NCBI RefSeq assembly: GCF_017968885.1
Contig: NZ_CP072913.1
Location: forward strand, 1-64,000
DNA from: Pseudomonas sp. Tri1
GTDB taxonomy: Bacteria > Pseudomonadota > Gammaproteobacteria > Pseudomonadales > Pseudomonadaceae
Length of the DNA stretch: 64,000 bases
Reading direction: 5' to 3'
The position numbers and the translations under genes are program-made. This document shows, piece by piece, positions 39,683 through 48,863 of the stretch. The notes beneath the pieces were generated by a model. That model was not told the DNA's origin. It worked only from the letters and a program-made list of their open reading frames with translations, and did no database searches. Positions within the stretch are counted from its first letter, which is position 1. Each line of letters begins with the position of its first letter.

Positions 39683-40561
39683 ATGGCCCGCTGGAGTACC
39701 GAACGCATCGTTGGCCTGCATGAACCGCGGGTCAACGAGCACCACGTCATGTCCACGGGCTTGCCTGCCGATAACCGCCTGCGGCTGCTCAGCTTCAATA
39801 TCCAGGTGGGTATCAGCACCGAGCGCTACCGGCATTACCTGACCCGGGGCTGGCAACATTTGCTGCCGCACACCGGACGCGCCGATAACCTGCAAAAAAT
39901 CGGCGACCTGCTGAAGGATTTCGACCTGGTGGCCCTGCAAGAGGCTGATGGCGGGAGCCTGCGGTCAGGTTACGTCAATCAGGTGGAACATCTGGCCCAA
40001 CTGGGCGCCTTTCCCTACTGGTACCAGCAACTCAACCGTAACCTCGGTCGTCTCGGCCAACACAGCAATGGCGTGTTGAGTCGCTTGCGACCGTGGGCGA
40101 TCGAAGACCATCCGCTGCCGGGGCCCAAGGGGCGCGGGGCGATCCTCGCGCGTTTTGGCGAGGGGCCGGAGGCTTTGGTCGTGGTCATGATGCACCTGGC
40201 TCTCGGCGCGCGTACCCGGACCATGCAGTTGGCCTACATCCGCGAGCTGATCGGCGGCTACAAGCATCAGGTACTGATGGGCGACATGAACACTCACGCC
40301 AATGATTTGCTGCAAACTTCGCCCCTGCGTGACCTGGGTCTGCTCGCGCCACAACTGGAAGCGACGTTCCCCAGCTGGCGCCCCCAGCGTTGCCTGGACC
40401 ATATCCTGCTGAGCCCGACCCTGACCCTCGAACGCGTCGAGGTGCTGGCCCAGCCCATTTCCGATCACCTGCCGGTCGCGGTCGAAATTCGTTTGCCGGG
40501 TTCGCTCACGGCTGATGCCTTTCCCGCGCTGAGTCCTGCCCCTCGCGGATCCGATGAATGA
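39683..40561 (+). CDS. Endonuclease/exonuclease/phosphatase family protein
   Basis: A 292-residue metal-dependent hydrolase of the DNase I/EEP fold. Motifs: LLSFNIQVGI, VALQEADGGSL (catalytic Glu), VVVMMHLALGARTRTMQL, LMGDMNTHANDLLQ (Asp/Asn pair) and ISDHLPVAVEIRL (catalytic Asp-His). The substrate is not known and could be DNA or a phospholipid or phosphoinositide-like ester. It lies between dsbA and dgcH as in P. aeruginosa and overlaps the next gene by 4 bp (ATGA). Confidence 0.9.
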   Translation: MARWSTERIVGLHEPRVNEHHVMSTGLPADNRLRLLSFNIQVGISTERYRHYLTRGWQHLLPHTGRADNLQKIGDLLKDFDLVALQEADGGSLRSGYVNQVEHLAQLGAFPYWYQQLNRNLGRLGQHSNGVLSRLRPWAIEDHPLPGPKGRGAILARFGEGPEALVVVMMHLALGARTRTMQLAYIRELIGGYKHQVLMGDMNTHANDLLQTSPLRDLGLLAPQLEATFPSWRPQRCLDHILLSPTLTLERVEVLAQPISDHLPVAVEIRLPGSLTADAFPALSPAPRGSDE

Positions 40562-42699
40562 GCGACGAAGCCGAACGCTGGAGAGAGAAGTACCTCAAGA
40601 GTATCGAACAGCAGGAAAAGCTCGAGCGCCGTTGGGATGCCCGGCTCGACTTGCTGCGTCGGGGCCTGGTGCGCAGCACCCTGGCTGCCGAGGGCACTGA
40701 CCGGGCGGTTGATCAATGCATGAAAGAGATGCGCGAGGTGGTGCGCACCGATGACATGGATGCCGGCCTCGCCGCACTGCTGCCGCGCCTGGAGAAAGCC
40801 GTACTCGATTCCGAGCAGCGCCGCGAGACCCGGATCGAACAGATGAGCAGCGCCTTGACGGCCCTGGTCGCCCAGTTGCAAACCCTGCCGCTGCCAAAGG
40901 AAGTCAGCCGGCCGCTGAAGAAATTTTCCAAGCAGTTGGAGGACCGTGTCAGCCAGGCCCGGGAGATTCCACTGCTGCTCAGCGAGCTGAGCAGCTTGCA
41001 GGGCAAAGCGTTGAGTGCGCTGGATGCACCTGCCGAAGCGCATCGTCCAGGCTTGCTGCAACGATTGTTCGGCGGACATGGCCACGAAGAAGCGCCGCAG
41101 TCGCCCGATCCGGCTCAGGGTAGCGCGGCGCCTGTGTCAGAAACGATCTTGCCGGCTCCCACAGCGGTGGCAATTGAAGCAGCATCTGTCGCACCGGCAC
41201 CGGCACCGGCACCGGCACCGGCACCGGCACCGGCACCGGCACCGGCACCGGCACCGGAGCAAGTGCCTGAGCGGGATCGGGAGCAAGCCCAGACCCAGGC
41301 ATTGGAGACAGCACCTGATCCAGATGCCGTCCTGGTGCCGATGGTCGCACCCGATCCAGCGCCCGCGCCGACACTGGTATCCCAAGCGCCTCCCTCCGTC
41401 ATCGAACTGAGTGAAGCCGCCGAGCCGGCAGTGATCGCCGATGAGCTTGCGAAACCGGAGCCCGCGCTCGAAAATCCCGACGAATTGCAATCAAAAGAGC
41501 CGGCGAAGACGCTGTCCGAAGCACCGCTCCCTGCTGTCGAGGCAGATGAGCCAGCAGAACCAACTGACCCGACCGAGGCCCTGGTTACTGTCGATCCGGT
41601 CACCACCGACCCGGATGAAGCCCACTACGCCCTGCCCGACTCGCCGGAGCCCTCCTACAGCTCGGTGGCCAGGCATATCGAAGACACGCTGCTGGGGCTG
41701 TTGGGCGACCTGACCCTGCCCGAGCGTCATAGACCCCAAGCCGAGGCCATGCGTGAGCGCCTGCAAAATGGCTTGAACTGGTATGAGTTGCTGCCGATCC
41801 TCGATGATCTGGCGGTACTCATGCTGGCAATCACTGACAGCGGTCAACATGAGTTCGAGGCTTACCTGCAGCGGCTCAACGATCGGCTTGAGTCATTCCA
41901 GAACAGCCTGCGGGCCGCCAGTGAAGACCATGCCGATAATCAGTCGGCCTCCAGGGAAATGGACACCCAGATTCGTGAACAGGTTGATGGCCTGCAAAGC
42001 AGCGTCCAGCAAGCCGATGACCTGGAAGGTCTCAAGCAAGTGCTGGAAAACCACCTTGAAGGCCTGCTCGGCACAATGGACCTGCACCAGAAGCAGCGCG
42101 ATCTGCGCGAGCAGGAAGTCTCGGCGCGTCTGAAAAGCCTCGCCGAGCGTGTCGCGTTGATGGAGCAGGATGCCCAGGTCGTGCGCGATAATCTCGAAGA
42201 GCAGCGGCAAAAAGCGCTCGTCGATCCGCTCACCGGGTTACCTAACCGTGCCGCCTGGTCCGAGCGCCTCGATCATGAGGTTTCCCAGTGGCAGCAGCGC
42301 GGTAATAGCCTGTTACTGGCTATGCTCGACCTCGATCATTTCAAGCGAATCAACGATAACTACGGCCATTTGGCTGGTGACCGAGTATTGAAGCTCATCG
42401 CCTCGGTACTGCGTAGACGCCTGCGCGGTGGTGACTTCATTGCCCGCTTTGGCGGCGAGGAGTTTGTCCTGTTGGTGCCCGACACCTCCCTGGCCGCGGG
42501 CGCCAAGTTGGCAGAGGCCTTGCGCGCTGCCATCGAAGTCTGTCCGTTCCACTTCAAAGGTGAGCCGGTGACGGTCACGGTGTCCATAGGCATGACGGCA
42601 TTCAAACCCGGAGAACGCAGCGATCTTGTCATCAAAAGAGCCGACCAGGCGCTATATCGGGCGAAAAACTCCGGACGCAATCGCGTGGAGCTGGGCTGA
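40558..42699 (+). CDS. dgcH: Diguanylate cyclase DgcH-like (GGDEF)
   Basis: A 713-residue soluble-looking protein with no membrane segment. Residues 1-170 are helical. Residues 200-380 form a low-complexity Ala/Pro/Glu linker that includes an 11-fold Ala-Pro dipeptide run. Residues 380-540 are helical and coiled-coil-like. The C-terminal GGDEF domain has GGEEF in RFGGEEFVLLVP plus an RxxD inhibitory site (RGGD) five residues before it, so it should make and sense cyclic di-GMP. DgcH of P. aeruginosa holds the same position. It is translationally coupled to the upstream hydrolase. Confidence 0.9.
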   Translation: MSDEAERWREKYLKSIEQQEKLERRWDARLDLLRRGLVRSTLAAEGTDRAVDQCMKEMREVVRTDDMDAGLAALLPRLEKAVLDSEQRRETRIEQMSSALTALVAQLQTLPLPKEVSRPLKKFSKQLEDRVSQAREIPLLLSELSSLQGKALSALDAPAEAHRPGLLQRLFGGHGHEEAPQSPDPAQGSAAPVSETILPAPTAVAIEAASVAPAPAPAPAPAPAPAPAPAPAPEQVPERDREQAQTQALETAPDPDAVLVPMVAPDPAPAPTLVSQAPPSVIELSEAAEPAVIADELAKPEPALENPDELQSKEPAKTLSEAPLPAVEADEPAEPTDPTEALVTVDPVTTDPDEAHYALPDSPEPSYSSVARHIEDTLLGLLGDLTLPERHRPQAEAMRERLQNGLNWYELLPILDDLAVLMLAITDSGQHEFEAYLQRLNDRLESFQNSLRAASEDHADNQSASREMDTQIREQVDGLQSSVQQADDLEGLKQVLENHLEGLLGTMDLHQKQRDLREQEVSARLKSLAERVALMEQDAQVVRDNLEEQRQKALVDPLTGLPNRAAWSERLDHEVSQWQQRGNSLLLAMLDLDHFKRINDNYGHLAGDRVLKLIASVLRRRLRGGDFIARFGGEEFVLLVPDTSLAAGAKLAEALRAAIEVCPFHFKGEPVTVTVSIGMTAFKPGERSDLVIKRADQALYRAKNSGRNRVELG
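41191..41256 (+). repeat. (GCACCG)11 microsatellite inside dgcH
   Basis: Eleven perfect hexanucleotide copies encode (Ala-Pro)11. Slippage changes the protein by two residues per unit without a frameshift, so linker length could vary between cells or strains. Confidence 0.95.
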
Positions 42700-42803
42700 A
42701 ACCCAATTGTTCCATTTTGTTTAATATCGGTGCGTGAGCCCGATCATTCGCGAGGCGATACGTTACACTGTTGCATTACTTCCAGCGCGTAATGCATTCC
42801 GCC

Positions 42804-43586
42804 ATGAAATTGTTTTCGCTCATTGTCTCCTTACTGGTTCTGGCCGGTTGCACCAGCGGCCCCCGGTTAGATACCCGTCACCCTTCTGTCAATCAGGACA
42901 GCCGAATCCAATTCGTGGTGGTGCATTACACTTCGGCCTCCCTCGAGCGATCCCTGGCGCTGCTGACTCATGGTGAAGTCAGCGCCCATTACCTGATTGG
43001 CGACGATAAACCCGCGACCATCTATAAGCTGGTGGATGAAAACCGTCGCGCCTGGCACGCCGGGGAGAGCGAATGGCAAGGTCGGACCTGGCTCAACTCC
43101 AGCTCCATCGGCATTGAGATCGTCAATCCAGGCTTCATCGACACGCCCACAGGGCGCCTTTGGTATCCCTACAGCGAAGCCCAGGTCCAAGCCCTGATCG
43201 TATTGCTCAAGGACATCATCCAGCGTAACGCGATCAGCCCGCGCAACATCATCGGGCACAGCGATATCGCGCCTTTGCGCAAGCTCGATCCGGGGCCGTT
43301 GTTCCCTTGGAAGCGCCTGGCCGAAGCGGGCCTGGGCTTCTGGCCAGACGAACAGGCCGTGGCCCGCCAGCAAGCGATATTCGCCGCCGCGCAGTTACCG
43401 AGCGCCAGCTGGTTCCAGGCCGAGCTGGCCCGCCTCGGCTACCCGACGCCCCAGACGGGCGAATGGGACGTGGCCACCCACCATGTGCTGGCCGCCTTCC
43501 AGCTGCACTACCGGCCGACGCGGTTCGATGGCACACCGGATGCGCAAAGCGCGGCGATTCTGCAGGTGCTCAACCAGACAAAATAA
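42804..43586 (+). CDS. ampDh2: N-acetylmuramoyl-L-alanine amidase, AmpDh2-like lipoprotein
   Basis: Cleaves the stem peptide from N-acetylmuramic acid. About 260 residues with a lipoprotein signal (MKLFSLIVSLLVLAGC), so it is probably tethered to the outer membrane facing the periplasm. Amidase_2 zinc ligands are the His in FVVVHYTS, the His in IGHSDIAP and the Asp in KLDPGPLFPWK. The C-terminal 70 residues (SWFQAELARLGYPTPQTGEWDVATHHVLAAFQLHYRP) form a peptidoglycan-binding-like domain. An ATG 12 bp upstream is also in frame. Related AmpD enzymes dampen AmpR-driven beta-lactamase induction. Confidence 0.92.
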   Translation: MKLFSLIVSLLVLAGCTSGPRLDTRHPSVNQDSRIQFVVVHYTSASLERSLALLTHGEVSAHYLIGDDKPATIYKLVDENRRAWHAGESEWQGRTWLNSSSIGIEIVNPGFIDTPTGRLWYPYSEAQVQALIVLLKDIIQRNAISPRNIIGHSDIAPLRKLDPGPLFPWKRLAEAGLGFWPDEQAVARQQAIFAAAQLPSASWFQAELARLGYPTPQTGEWDVATHHVLAAFQLHYRPTRFDGTPDAQSAAILQVLNQTK

Positions 43587-43658
43587 TGACGCCCGTCTGA
43601 CTATCAGCGCTAAATCCAAATCAGAAGCTATAACTCATTGGTAACTTTCGGATTGCCC

Positions 43659-45275
43659 ATGATGACGGCTGCCCGCGAAACCCTGCAGAGCTGGCTCCAT
43701 CGCCCTCTTTTCCTGGCGATGATGGCGGCTGCCTTGAGTACGGTGCTGTTGCTGGCGGGGAGTCTGGCTGTGGTGATGCAGCAGATCCAGCAGCGTGAAA
43801 GCGATCAGATGAATGCCCAGGGCGAGCGCTTTCTGCAACGCTTGGAGCAGCTTTTCGGCCAACTGCGCGAAAGTCTCGATGATCTGCAAAACCAGCCGTT
43901 GCGCGGATGTGACGATGACATGATCGCGACATTGCGTCAGGTCAGCTTCAACTACCGTTTCGTCTACGAGGCGGTGTATATCGATGGCAGCGGCGTCTGT
44001 TCCAACCGTCCACGCCAGAGCGGGTTGTCGGTGACCCGCCCGCCCGACATCCGCGGGCCGACCTACAATTACTGGCTCAACACCACCACAGAACCCGATG
44101 AAGACCGCGCGGCATTGATGCTGGGGCGCGGCAACTTTCGGGTGGCTACGTCTCGCGGGCATTTGACCGATGTGGTCGATTTGCCACCGGGCAGCAGCCT
44201 GCTGGTCGTCCTGGATCACGGCGAGCGGGCCATTCCGGTGCTCGGGACTGACCAATACTGGCCGCCAACCGAGCCCTGGCCGCCAAAAAGCCACAATGCC
44301 TTGCAAGTGACGCAGAACCGCTTGATCTATCGGATGCCGACCGACAGTCCGGAATATCAGTTAGTGCTGATCGCTCAGCGCAACGGTTTTCAGGTTCCAG
44401 CCAATGCCTGGTGGATGCTGCCCATCAGTCTGATGCTGGGCGTGGGTATCGGGTTCCAGGTGTTTCTGCTGGCACGCCAGCGTCAATCCATGGATGCCGA
44501 ATTGCACGGAGCCATCCGGCGTGGTGAGTTGCAGGTGCTGTACCAGCCGATTTTCGACCTGAGCAGCCGCAACTGCGTGGGTGCCGAAGCCTTGCTGCGC
44601 TGGCGACGACCGGACGGCACCCTGACCAGTCCGGATTTGTTTATCCCGATGGCGGAAAACACCGGGCAGATCCGCCAGATCACCGATTTCGTGCTGCAGC
44701 GGCTGTTTGATCAATTGGGCCAGCTGTTGCGGGCTAATCCGCAACTGTACATCTCAGTAAATCTGGCGGCGTGCGATGTGATGGTGCCGCGTATCGGCGA
44801 AGTGATTGCCCGCCTGCTGGCGCTGCATCGGGTATCCGCCCGGCAGATTGCCTTCGAAGTGACCGAGCGCGGACTGATCGATGTATTGGTTGCCCGGGAT
44901 AACCTACAGTCGTTGCGCGACGTCGGGCATCAGGTGTTGATCGACGATTTCGGCACCGGTTATTGCAGCCTGGCCTACCTGCAGACCCTGCCGGTGGATT
45001 GCCTGAAAATCGACAAGGCGTTCATTGATGCCTTGGGCCACGATGCCGCCAGCAGCGGTGTGGCCCCGCACATCATTCGCATGGCTCACGCGCTGGAGCT
45101 CAAGGTGATCGCCGAAGGTATCGAGCATGAAGCCCAAGCCTCCTATTTGAGTAGCGAAGGCGTGAAGTTCGGTCAGGGCTGGCTGTTTGCCCATGCACTC
45201 AGTGCGGTGCAGCTCATCGAACTGATTACCCGCGGTCGGCGCCTGCTCAGCCGACGCCTGGACGATGAAGCCTGA
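43659..45275 (+). CDS. EAL-domain cyclic-di-GMP phosphodiesterase, CSS-motif sensor
   Basis: About 538 residues. Two membrane segments (about 20-45 and 255-275) bracket a periplasmic domain whose cysteine pair (PLRGCDDD, GVCSNRP) resembles the CSS redox-sensing domain. The cytoplasmic EAL domain is complete: GAEALLRW, VNLAACD, EVTERG, IDDFGTGYCS, LKIDKAFI, VIAEGIE and FGQGWLF. It should hydrolyse cyclic di-GMP; in other CSS-EAL proteins DsbA/DsbB control activity, and dsbA lies about 4 kb upstream. I chose the ATG at 43659. As far as I recall, it is not between ampDh2 and kinB in P. aeruginosa. Confidence 0.9.
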   Translation: MMTAARETLQSWLHRPLFLAMMAAALSTVLLLAGSLAVVMQQIQQRESDQMNAQGERFLQRLEQLFGQLRESLDDLQNQPLRGCDDDMIATLRQVSFNYRFVYEAVYIDGSGVCSNRPRQSGLSVTRPPDIRGPTYNYWLNTTTEPDEDRAALMLGRGNFRVATSRGHLTDVVDLPPGSSLLVVLDHGERAIPVLGTDQYWPPTEPWPPKSHNALQVTQNRLIYRMPTDSPEYQLVLIAQRNGFQVPANAWWMLPISLMLGVGIGFQVFLLARQRQSMDAELHGAIRRGELQVLYQPIFDLSSRNCVGAEALLRWRRPDGTLTSPDLFIPMAENTGQIRQITDFVLQRLFDQLGQLLRANPQLYISVNLAACDVMVPRIGEVIARLLALHRVSARQIAFEVTERGLIDVLVARDNLQSLRDVGHQVLIDDFGTGYCSLAYLQTLPVDCLKIDKAFIDALGHDAASSGVAPHIIRMAHALELKVIAEGIEHEAQASYLSSEGVKFGQGWLFAHALSAVQLIELITRGRRLLSRRLDDEA

Positions 45276-45281
45276 GCCTCC

Positions 45282-47072
45282 TCAGACCGCCAGCGCCATG
45301 TAGAACTGTGTGCCCTGCCCCGGCCTTGAATAGACACCCATGCGCCCGCCATGGAGCTGGACGATCTCCTTGCACAACGCCAGGCCAAGGCCAGCACCGC
45401 CCTTCTTGCGTCCGACCTGGACGAAAGGTTCGAAGATCCGTCCCTGCTGACTGTAGGCAATGCCTTCACCGTTGTCTTCGACGCTGATGATCACTCGCTC
45501 GCCGTGGCGCCGGGCCTGCAGGCGGATCTGGCCGTTGTTGCCAGTGTGACGCAAGGCATTGTCGATCAGGTTATCCAGCACACGATCCAACTGCGCAGCG
45601 TCGGCATGCAGGTGTGGCAGCGGGCCCTGGATCGCCACGAGCAATTCGATGCCCTTGGCCTCGGCCTGCGCGGCGAACCGCAACCGGGCTGCTTCGAGTA
45701 AATCTTCGATGGAACAAGGTCCCAGGGTCAGCTTTTGCAGACCATTCTGGTAGCGAGAGAAGTTCAGCAAGTCATTGATGAGTTGCATCAGCCGCTGCAT
45801 TTCTTCATTGACGGTGTTGAGCAGGTCGGCCTCGCGGGAGTCTTCAGCGAAATGCACACGCTCCTGCAACAGGCCGAATGCCATGTGCATGCCGGTGACG
45901 GGGGTGCGCAGTTCGTGGGAAGCGCGCAACACGAATTCACTGCGCACCCGCTCAAAAGCGCGCTGTTCGGTGACATCGTGCAGCACCATCACCGCTCCGA
46001 GGATGTGACCCTGGGTATGGCTGACCGGTGTGAGGCTGTAAGTCAGCACCCGCGACTCACCGTCCACCTCGATGCTCAGGTCGTCTGGTGCCCGCTCCTG
46101 GGTTCCGCCGCGCAGGACCACGTGCAGCTCTTCATCCAGTTCAAGGCGTCCCAGCGCCTCGCCCAAGCCCAGGCCCAGGCGTTCCTCATCCCAGCCCAGT
46201 TGACGCTGGGCCACGGGGTTGAGGTGCTCCAGCCGGCCCTGGCGGTCGATCATAAGCAGGCCGTCGTCAATGCTGTCCAGTACGGCTTGCAAACGTTGTT
46301 GGCCGGCGAGCAGTTCATCGACGTTGGTGGCCTGATGTTCGCGCAACGCCTGGGCCATGATTCCGAAGCGACGTGTCAGAAGATTCAACTCGGCAGCGGA
46401 AGAAATGGGCAACGTCACCTCGAAATTGCCCTGGCCGATGTCATCCGCTGCCGCCGCCAGCGCCTCGATCGGCGCCCCGAAACGCCGGGCGATACCGTGG
46501 GCCGTGATAAAACCGATGATCAGCACCGCCAACCCCACCAGCCCCAGCAGTCCGGAAATCAACAGCGCACGTTCGCGGGCGCGGTTCTGGGTTTCGCTGA
46601 TATTGTTCAAGGCTTGTCGATATCCCTCGATCAAGCCACTGCGCAGCACATTGAATTTTTCGGTGAGGTCCTGGATGGCGGTAATTTGGGCCGGTTGTTG
46701 GCGAGACGCAGTAAAGGCTTCAAGAAAACGGATGTAGTCGGCTTTGGCCTTGGTGAAGTTGTCGATCGAGCTGGCCAGCCCCTGTTCATGGGCGATGCCC
46801 TCTTCGAGTAAACCGAAATATTGCCGCTTGGACGCTTCCAGCGCAGCCAGATCGGGTTTGTCGTCGAGCATGATCATCAACTGGTCGCCCAGTGTCTGGC
46901 GCAGCTTGAGGCCCAGGTCCAGCAAGATGAAGTTGTCGCGTACCGATTGTTCCTGGGTGTTGGCCATTTGCATCACGCTGACCAGGCCAAGCACCAGTCC
47001 CAGCAATGCCACGGTAATCAGGGCCGAGATGCTCAGAAACAGTCGGGTGCGCAGCTTCATCGCCAGCTTCAT
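45282..47072 (-). CDS. kinB: Sensor histidine kinase KinB
   Basis: The kinase/phosphatase partner of AlgB; in P. aeruginosa it restrains alginate production. It has 596 residues: membrane segment about 10-35, a long helical periplasmic domain, a second membrane segment (ISGLLGLVGLAVLIIGFITAHGI), HAMP, PAS, the phosphoacceptor helix (FVLRASHELRTPVTGMHM) and the ATPase domain (NLIDNALRHTG, DNGEGI, GGAGLGLALCKEIV). I chose ATG 47072 (MKLAMKLRTRLFLSISAL). It begins 10 bp after the algB stop, so it is second in the algB-kinB operon. Confidence 0.95.
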   Translation of the reverse strand: MKLAMKLRTRLFLSISALITVALLGLVLGLVSVMQMANTQEQSVRDNFILLDLGLKLRQTLGDQLMIMLDDKPDLAALEASKRQYFGLLEEGIAHEQGLASSIDNFTKAKADYIRFLEAFTASRQQPAQITAIQDLTEKFNVLRSGLIEGYRQALNNISETQNRARERALLISGLLGLVGLAVLIIGFITAHGIARRFGAPIEALAAAADDIGQGNFEVTLPISSAAELNLLTRRFGIMAQALREHQATNVDELLAGQQRLQAVLDSIDDGLLMIDRQGRLEHLNPVAQRQLGWDEERLGLGLGEALGRLELDEELHVVLRGGTQERAPDDLSIEVDGESRVLTYSLTPVSHTQGHILGAVMVLHDVTEQRAFERVRSEFVLRASHELRTPVTGMHMAFGLLQERVHFAEDSREADLLNTVNEEMQRLMQLINDLLNFSRYQNGLQKLTLGPCSIEDLLEAARLRFAAQAEAKGIELLVAIQGPLPHLHADAAQLDRVLDNLIDNALRHTGNNGQIRLQARRHGERVIISVEDNGEGIAYSQQGRIFEPFVQVGRKKGGAGLGLALCKEIVQLHGGRMGVYSRPGQGTQFYMALAV

Positions 47073-47082
47073 AAGGTATCGC

Positions 47083-48429
47083 TCACAGGTTGTACTGCTT
47101 GCGTTTGCGATACAGCGTGGAAGCATCGATCCCCAGGGTCTTGGCCGCCTGGTCGAGGGTGTCGGCGGTGGCCAGTACTGCGCCGATGTGAGCCTTCTCC
47201 AATTCGTCGAGACTCAGCGCGGCGCCGATTCGTGGCGCATTGTTGACCGGTTGCTCGGCCATGCCCAAGTGACTGATCTCGACTTTTTCCTGTGGGCAGA
47301 TAATGCTGGCGCGCTCGACCACGTTACGCAGTTCCCGGATATTGCCTGGCCATCGATAGCTTAGCAGCGCTTCGCGCGCCTCGTCGCTGAAGCCCCGGGC
47401 CGGGCGCGCGTATTCCTTGACGAAGCGCGCCAGGAAGCGGTCGGCCAGGGTCAGGATGTCTTCGGCACGCTCACGCAGCGGTGGTAGATGCAGGGTAATG
47501 ACGTTCAGGCGATACAGCAGGTCTTCGCGAAAGCGCCCGTCGCGCACCATGTCTTCGAGGTTGAGGTTGGTCGCGGCGAGAATCCGTACGTCGGCGCGGC
47601 GTGTCACCGGGTCCCCTACCCGTTCATATTCTTTATCTTGGATGAATCGCAGCAACTTGGGTTGCAATGTCAGGGGAAAATCGCCGATCTCGTCGAGAAA
47701 CAGCGTCCCGCCATCAGCCTGGTTGACGCGTCCCAAGGTGCTCTCGCTGGCGCCGGTGAACGCGCCGCGGCTGTGACCGAACAATTCGCTTTCCATCAAC
47801 TCAGTGGTCAGCGACGGGCAGTTGATGGTCACGCAGGACTTCTTCGCACGCTTGCTCCAGCCGTGGATCGCCCGGGCCAACTCGCCCTTACCCGTGCCGG
47901 ACTCGCCAAGAATCAGGATGTTGGCGTCGGTGTTGGCGACCTGGCGGGCTGTTTCCAGAACGACTTTCATCGCCGGACTGTGGGAATCGAGGCCGTCCTT
48001 GGGTTTGCGCACTTCCCCTTCGAGGGCTTCGAGCCTTGCCGATAATTGGCGCACTTCCAGTTGCTTGGCGGTGGCCAGGCGTAATTGATCCGGGCTGCAC
48101 GGCTTGACCAGATAATCGGCGGCACCGGCCTGGATCGCGTCGACGGCGGTGTCGACCGCCGAGTGGGCGGTGACAATCACCACTCGCATCCAGGGCGCCT
48201 GAATACGCATTTGCGCCAGGACGTCGAGGCCGTTGTCCTCGCCCAGGCGCAGGTCGAGAAAGCACAGGTCGAACACCTGGCGCTGCAACAGGGTGTCGGC
48301 CTGGGCGGCGCTGTTGGCGGTCGCGACGGTATAGCCTTCGTCTTCCAGGCAGTAACGGAACGTACGCAGGATGGCGGACTCATCGTCTACCAGCAGAATG
48401 CGGCCTTGATGCTCAGTGGCGGATTCCAT
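47083..48429 (-). CDS. algB: AlgB, sigma-54-dependent response regulator
   Basis: An NtrC-family regulator that activates alginate genes in P. aeruginosa. It has 448 residues: receiver with phospho-acceptor Asp59 (CFLDLRLGED), AAA+ domain with GESGTGKGELAR (Walker A), the sigma-54 contact loop GAFTGA and GGTLFLDEIGD (Walker B), and a C-terminal Fis-type helix (TLDQAAKTLGIDASTLYRKRKQY). The gap upstream contains repeated TCTGAC motifs and a sigma-54 promoter reading away from it, a possible direct target. Confidence 0.96.
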   Translation of the reverse strand: MESATEHQGRILLVDDESAILRTFRYCLEDEGYTVATANSAAQADTLLQRQVFDLCFLDLRLGEDNGLDVLAQMRIQAPWMRVVIVTAHSAVDTAVDAIQAGAADYLVKPCSPDQLRLATAKQLEVRQLSARLEALEGEVRKPKDGLDSHSPAMKVVLETARQVANTDANILILGESGTGKGELARAIHGWSKRAKKSCVTINCPSLTTELMESELFGHSRGAFTGASESTLGRVNQADGGTLFLDEIGDFPLTLQPKLLRFIQDKEYERVGDPVTRRADVRILAATNLNLEDMVRDGRFREDLLYRLNVITLHLPPLRERAEDILTLADRFLARFVKEYARPARGFSDEAREALLSYRWPGNIRELRNVVERASIICPQEKVEISHLGMAEQPVNNAPRIGAALSLDELEKAHIGAVLATADTLDQAAKTLGIDASTLYRKRKQYNL

Positions 48430-48463
48430 TTTCCTACGCTCCTTAATGAATGATGTTGGTTAG

Positions 48464-48581
48464 TGTCAGAAAAATCGGGCAAGTTGCATGGTCGTTTCTG
48501 AGGGGATATTACCCACCGAGAGTGGCCCTGTGGACGTCTGACTCCTAAAAGATTGATTTGGGTTCCTTTTTTTGTCTGACA
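48464..48581. promoter_or_regulatory. Repeated TCTGAC(A) motifs, candidate enhancer sites
   Basis: TGTCAGA at 48464-48470, GTCTGAC at 48536-48542 and the palindrome TGTCTGACA at 48573-48581. They lie between algB and the sigma-54 promoter, about 200-315 bp upstream of it, a normal distance for an NtrC-type enhancer. Nothing else is evident in 48582-48777. Confidence 0.4.
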
Positions 48582-48777
48582 TCCGTCTCGGACGGTTCGG
48601 CTTGCTCATTCCGACATCTGTTTTCGACGGGCAATTCAAAAAGAATCTAACCCCCCTTCGCTTCGTTCGTGCAATACGCACGACTCTCTGTGGCGGCATC
48701 GTGCAGGATGCGCCCTGGACGTTTTGCGTACCAGATATAACTATTTGATTTTAAATGGATTTTTTTTGACAAAATTC

Positions 48778-48793
48778 TGGCACGCCGACTGCA
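48778..48793 (+). promoter_or_regulatory. Sigma-54 (RpoN) promoter divergent from algB
   Basis: TGGCACGCCGACTGCA has the invariant GG and GC ten bases apart and only one departure from the TGGCACG-N4-TTGC consensus. The start point would be near 48804, about 60 bp before the next coding sequence. Confidence 0.78.
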
Positions 48794-48863
48794 ATGGTCC
48801 GATCAAGCGTGGCGCTAAGGGCGCCTCAACCAGATCACCACTCGGGTGGGGAGGAATTTCAGG

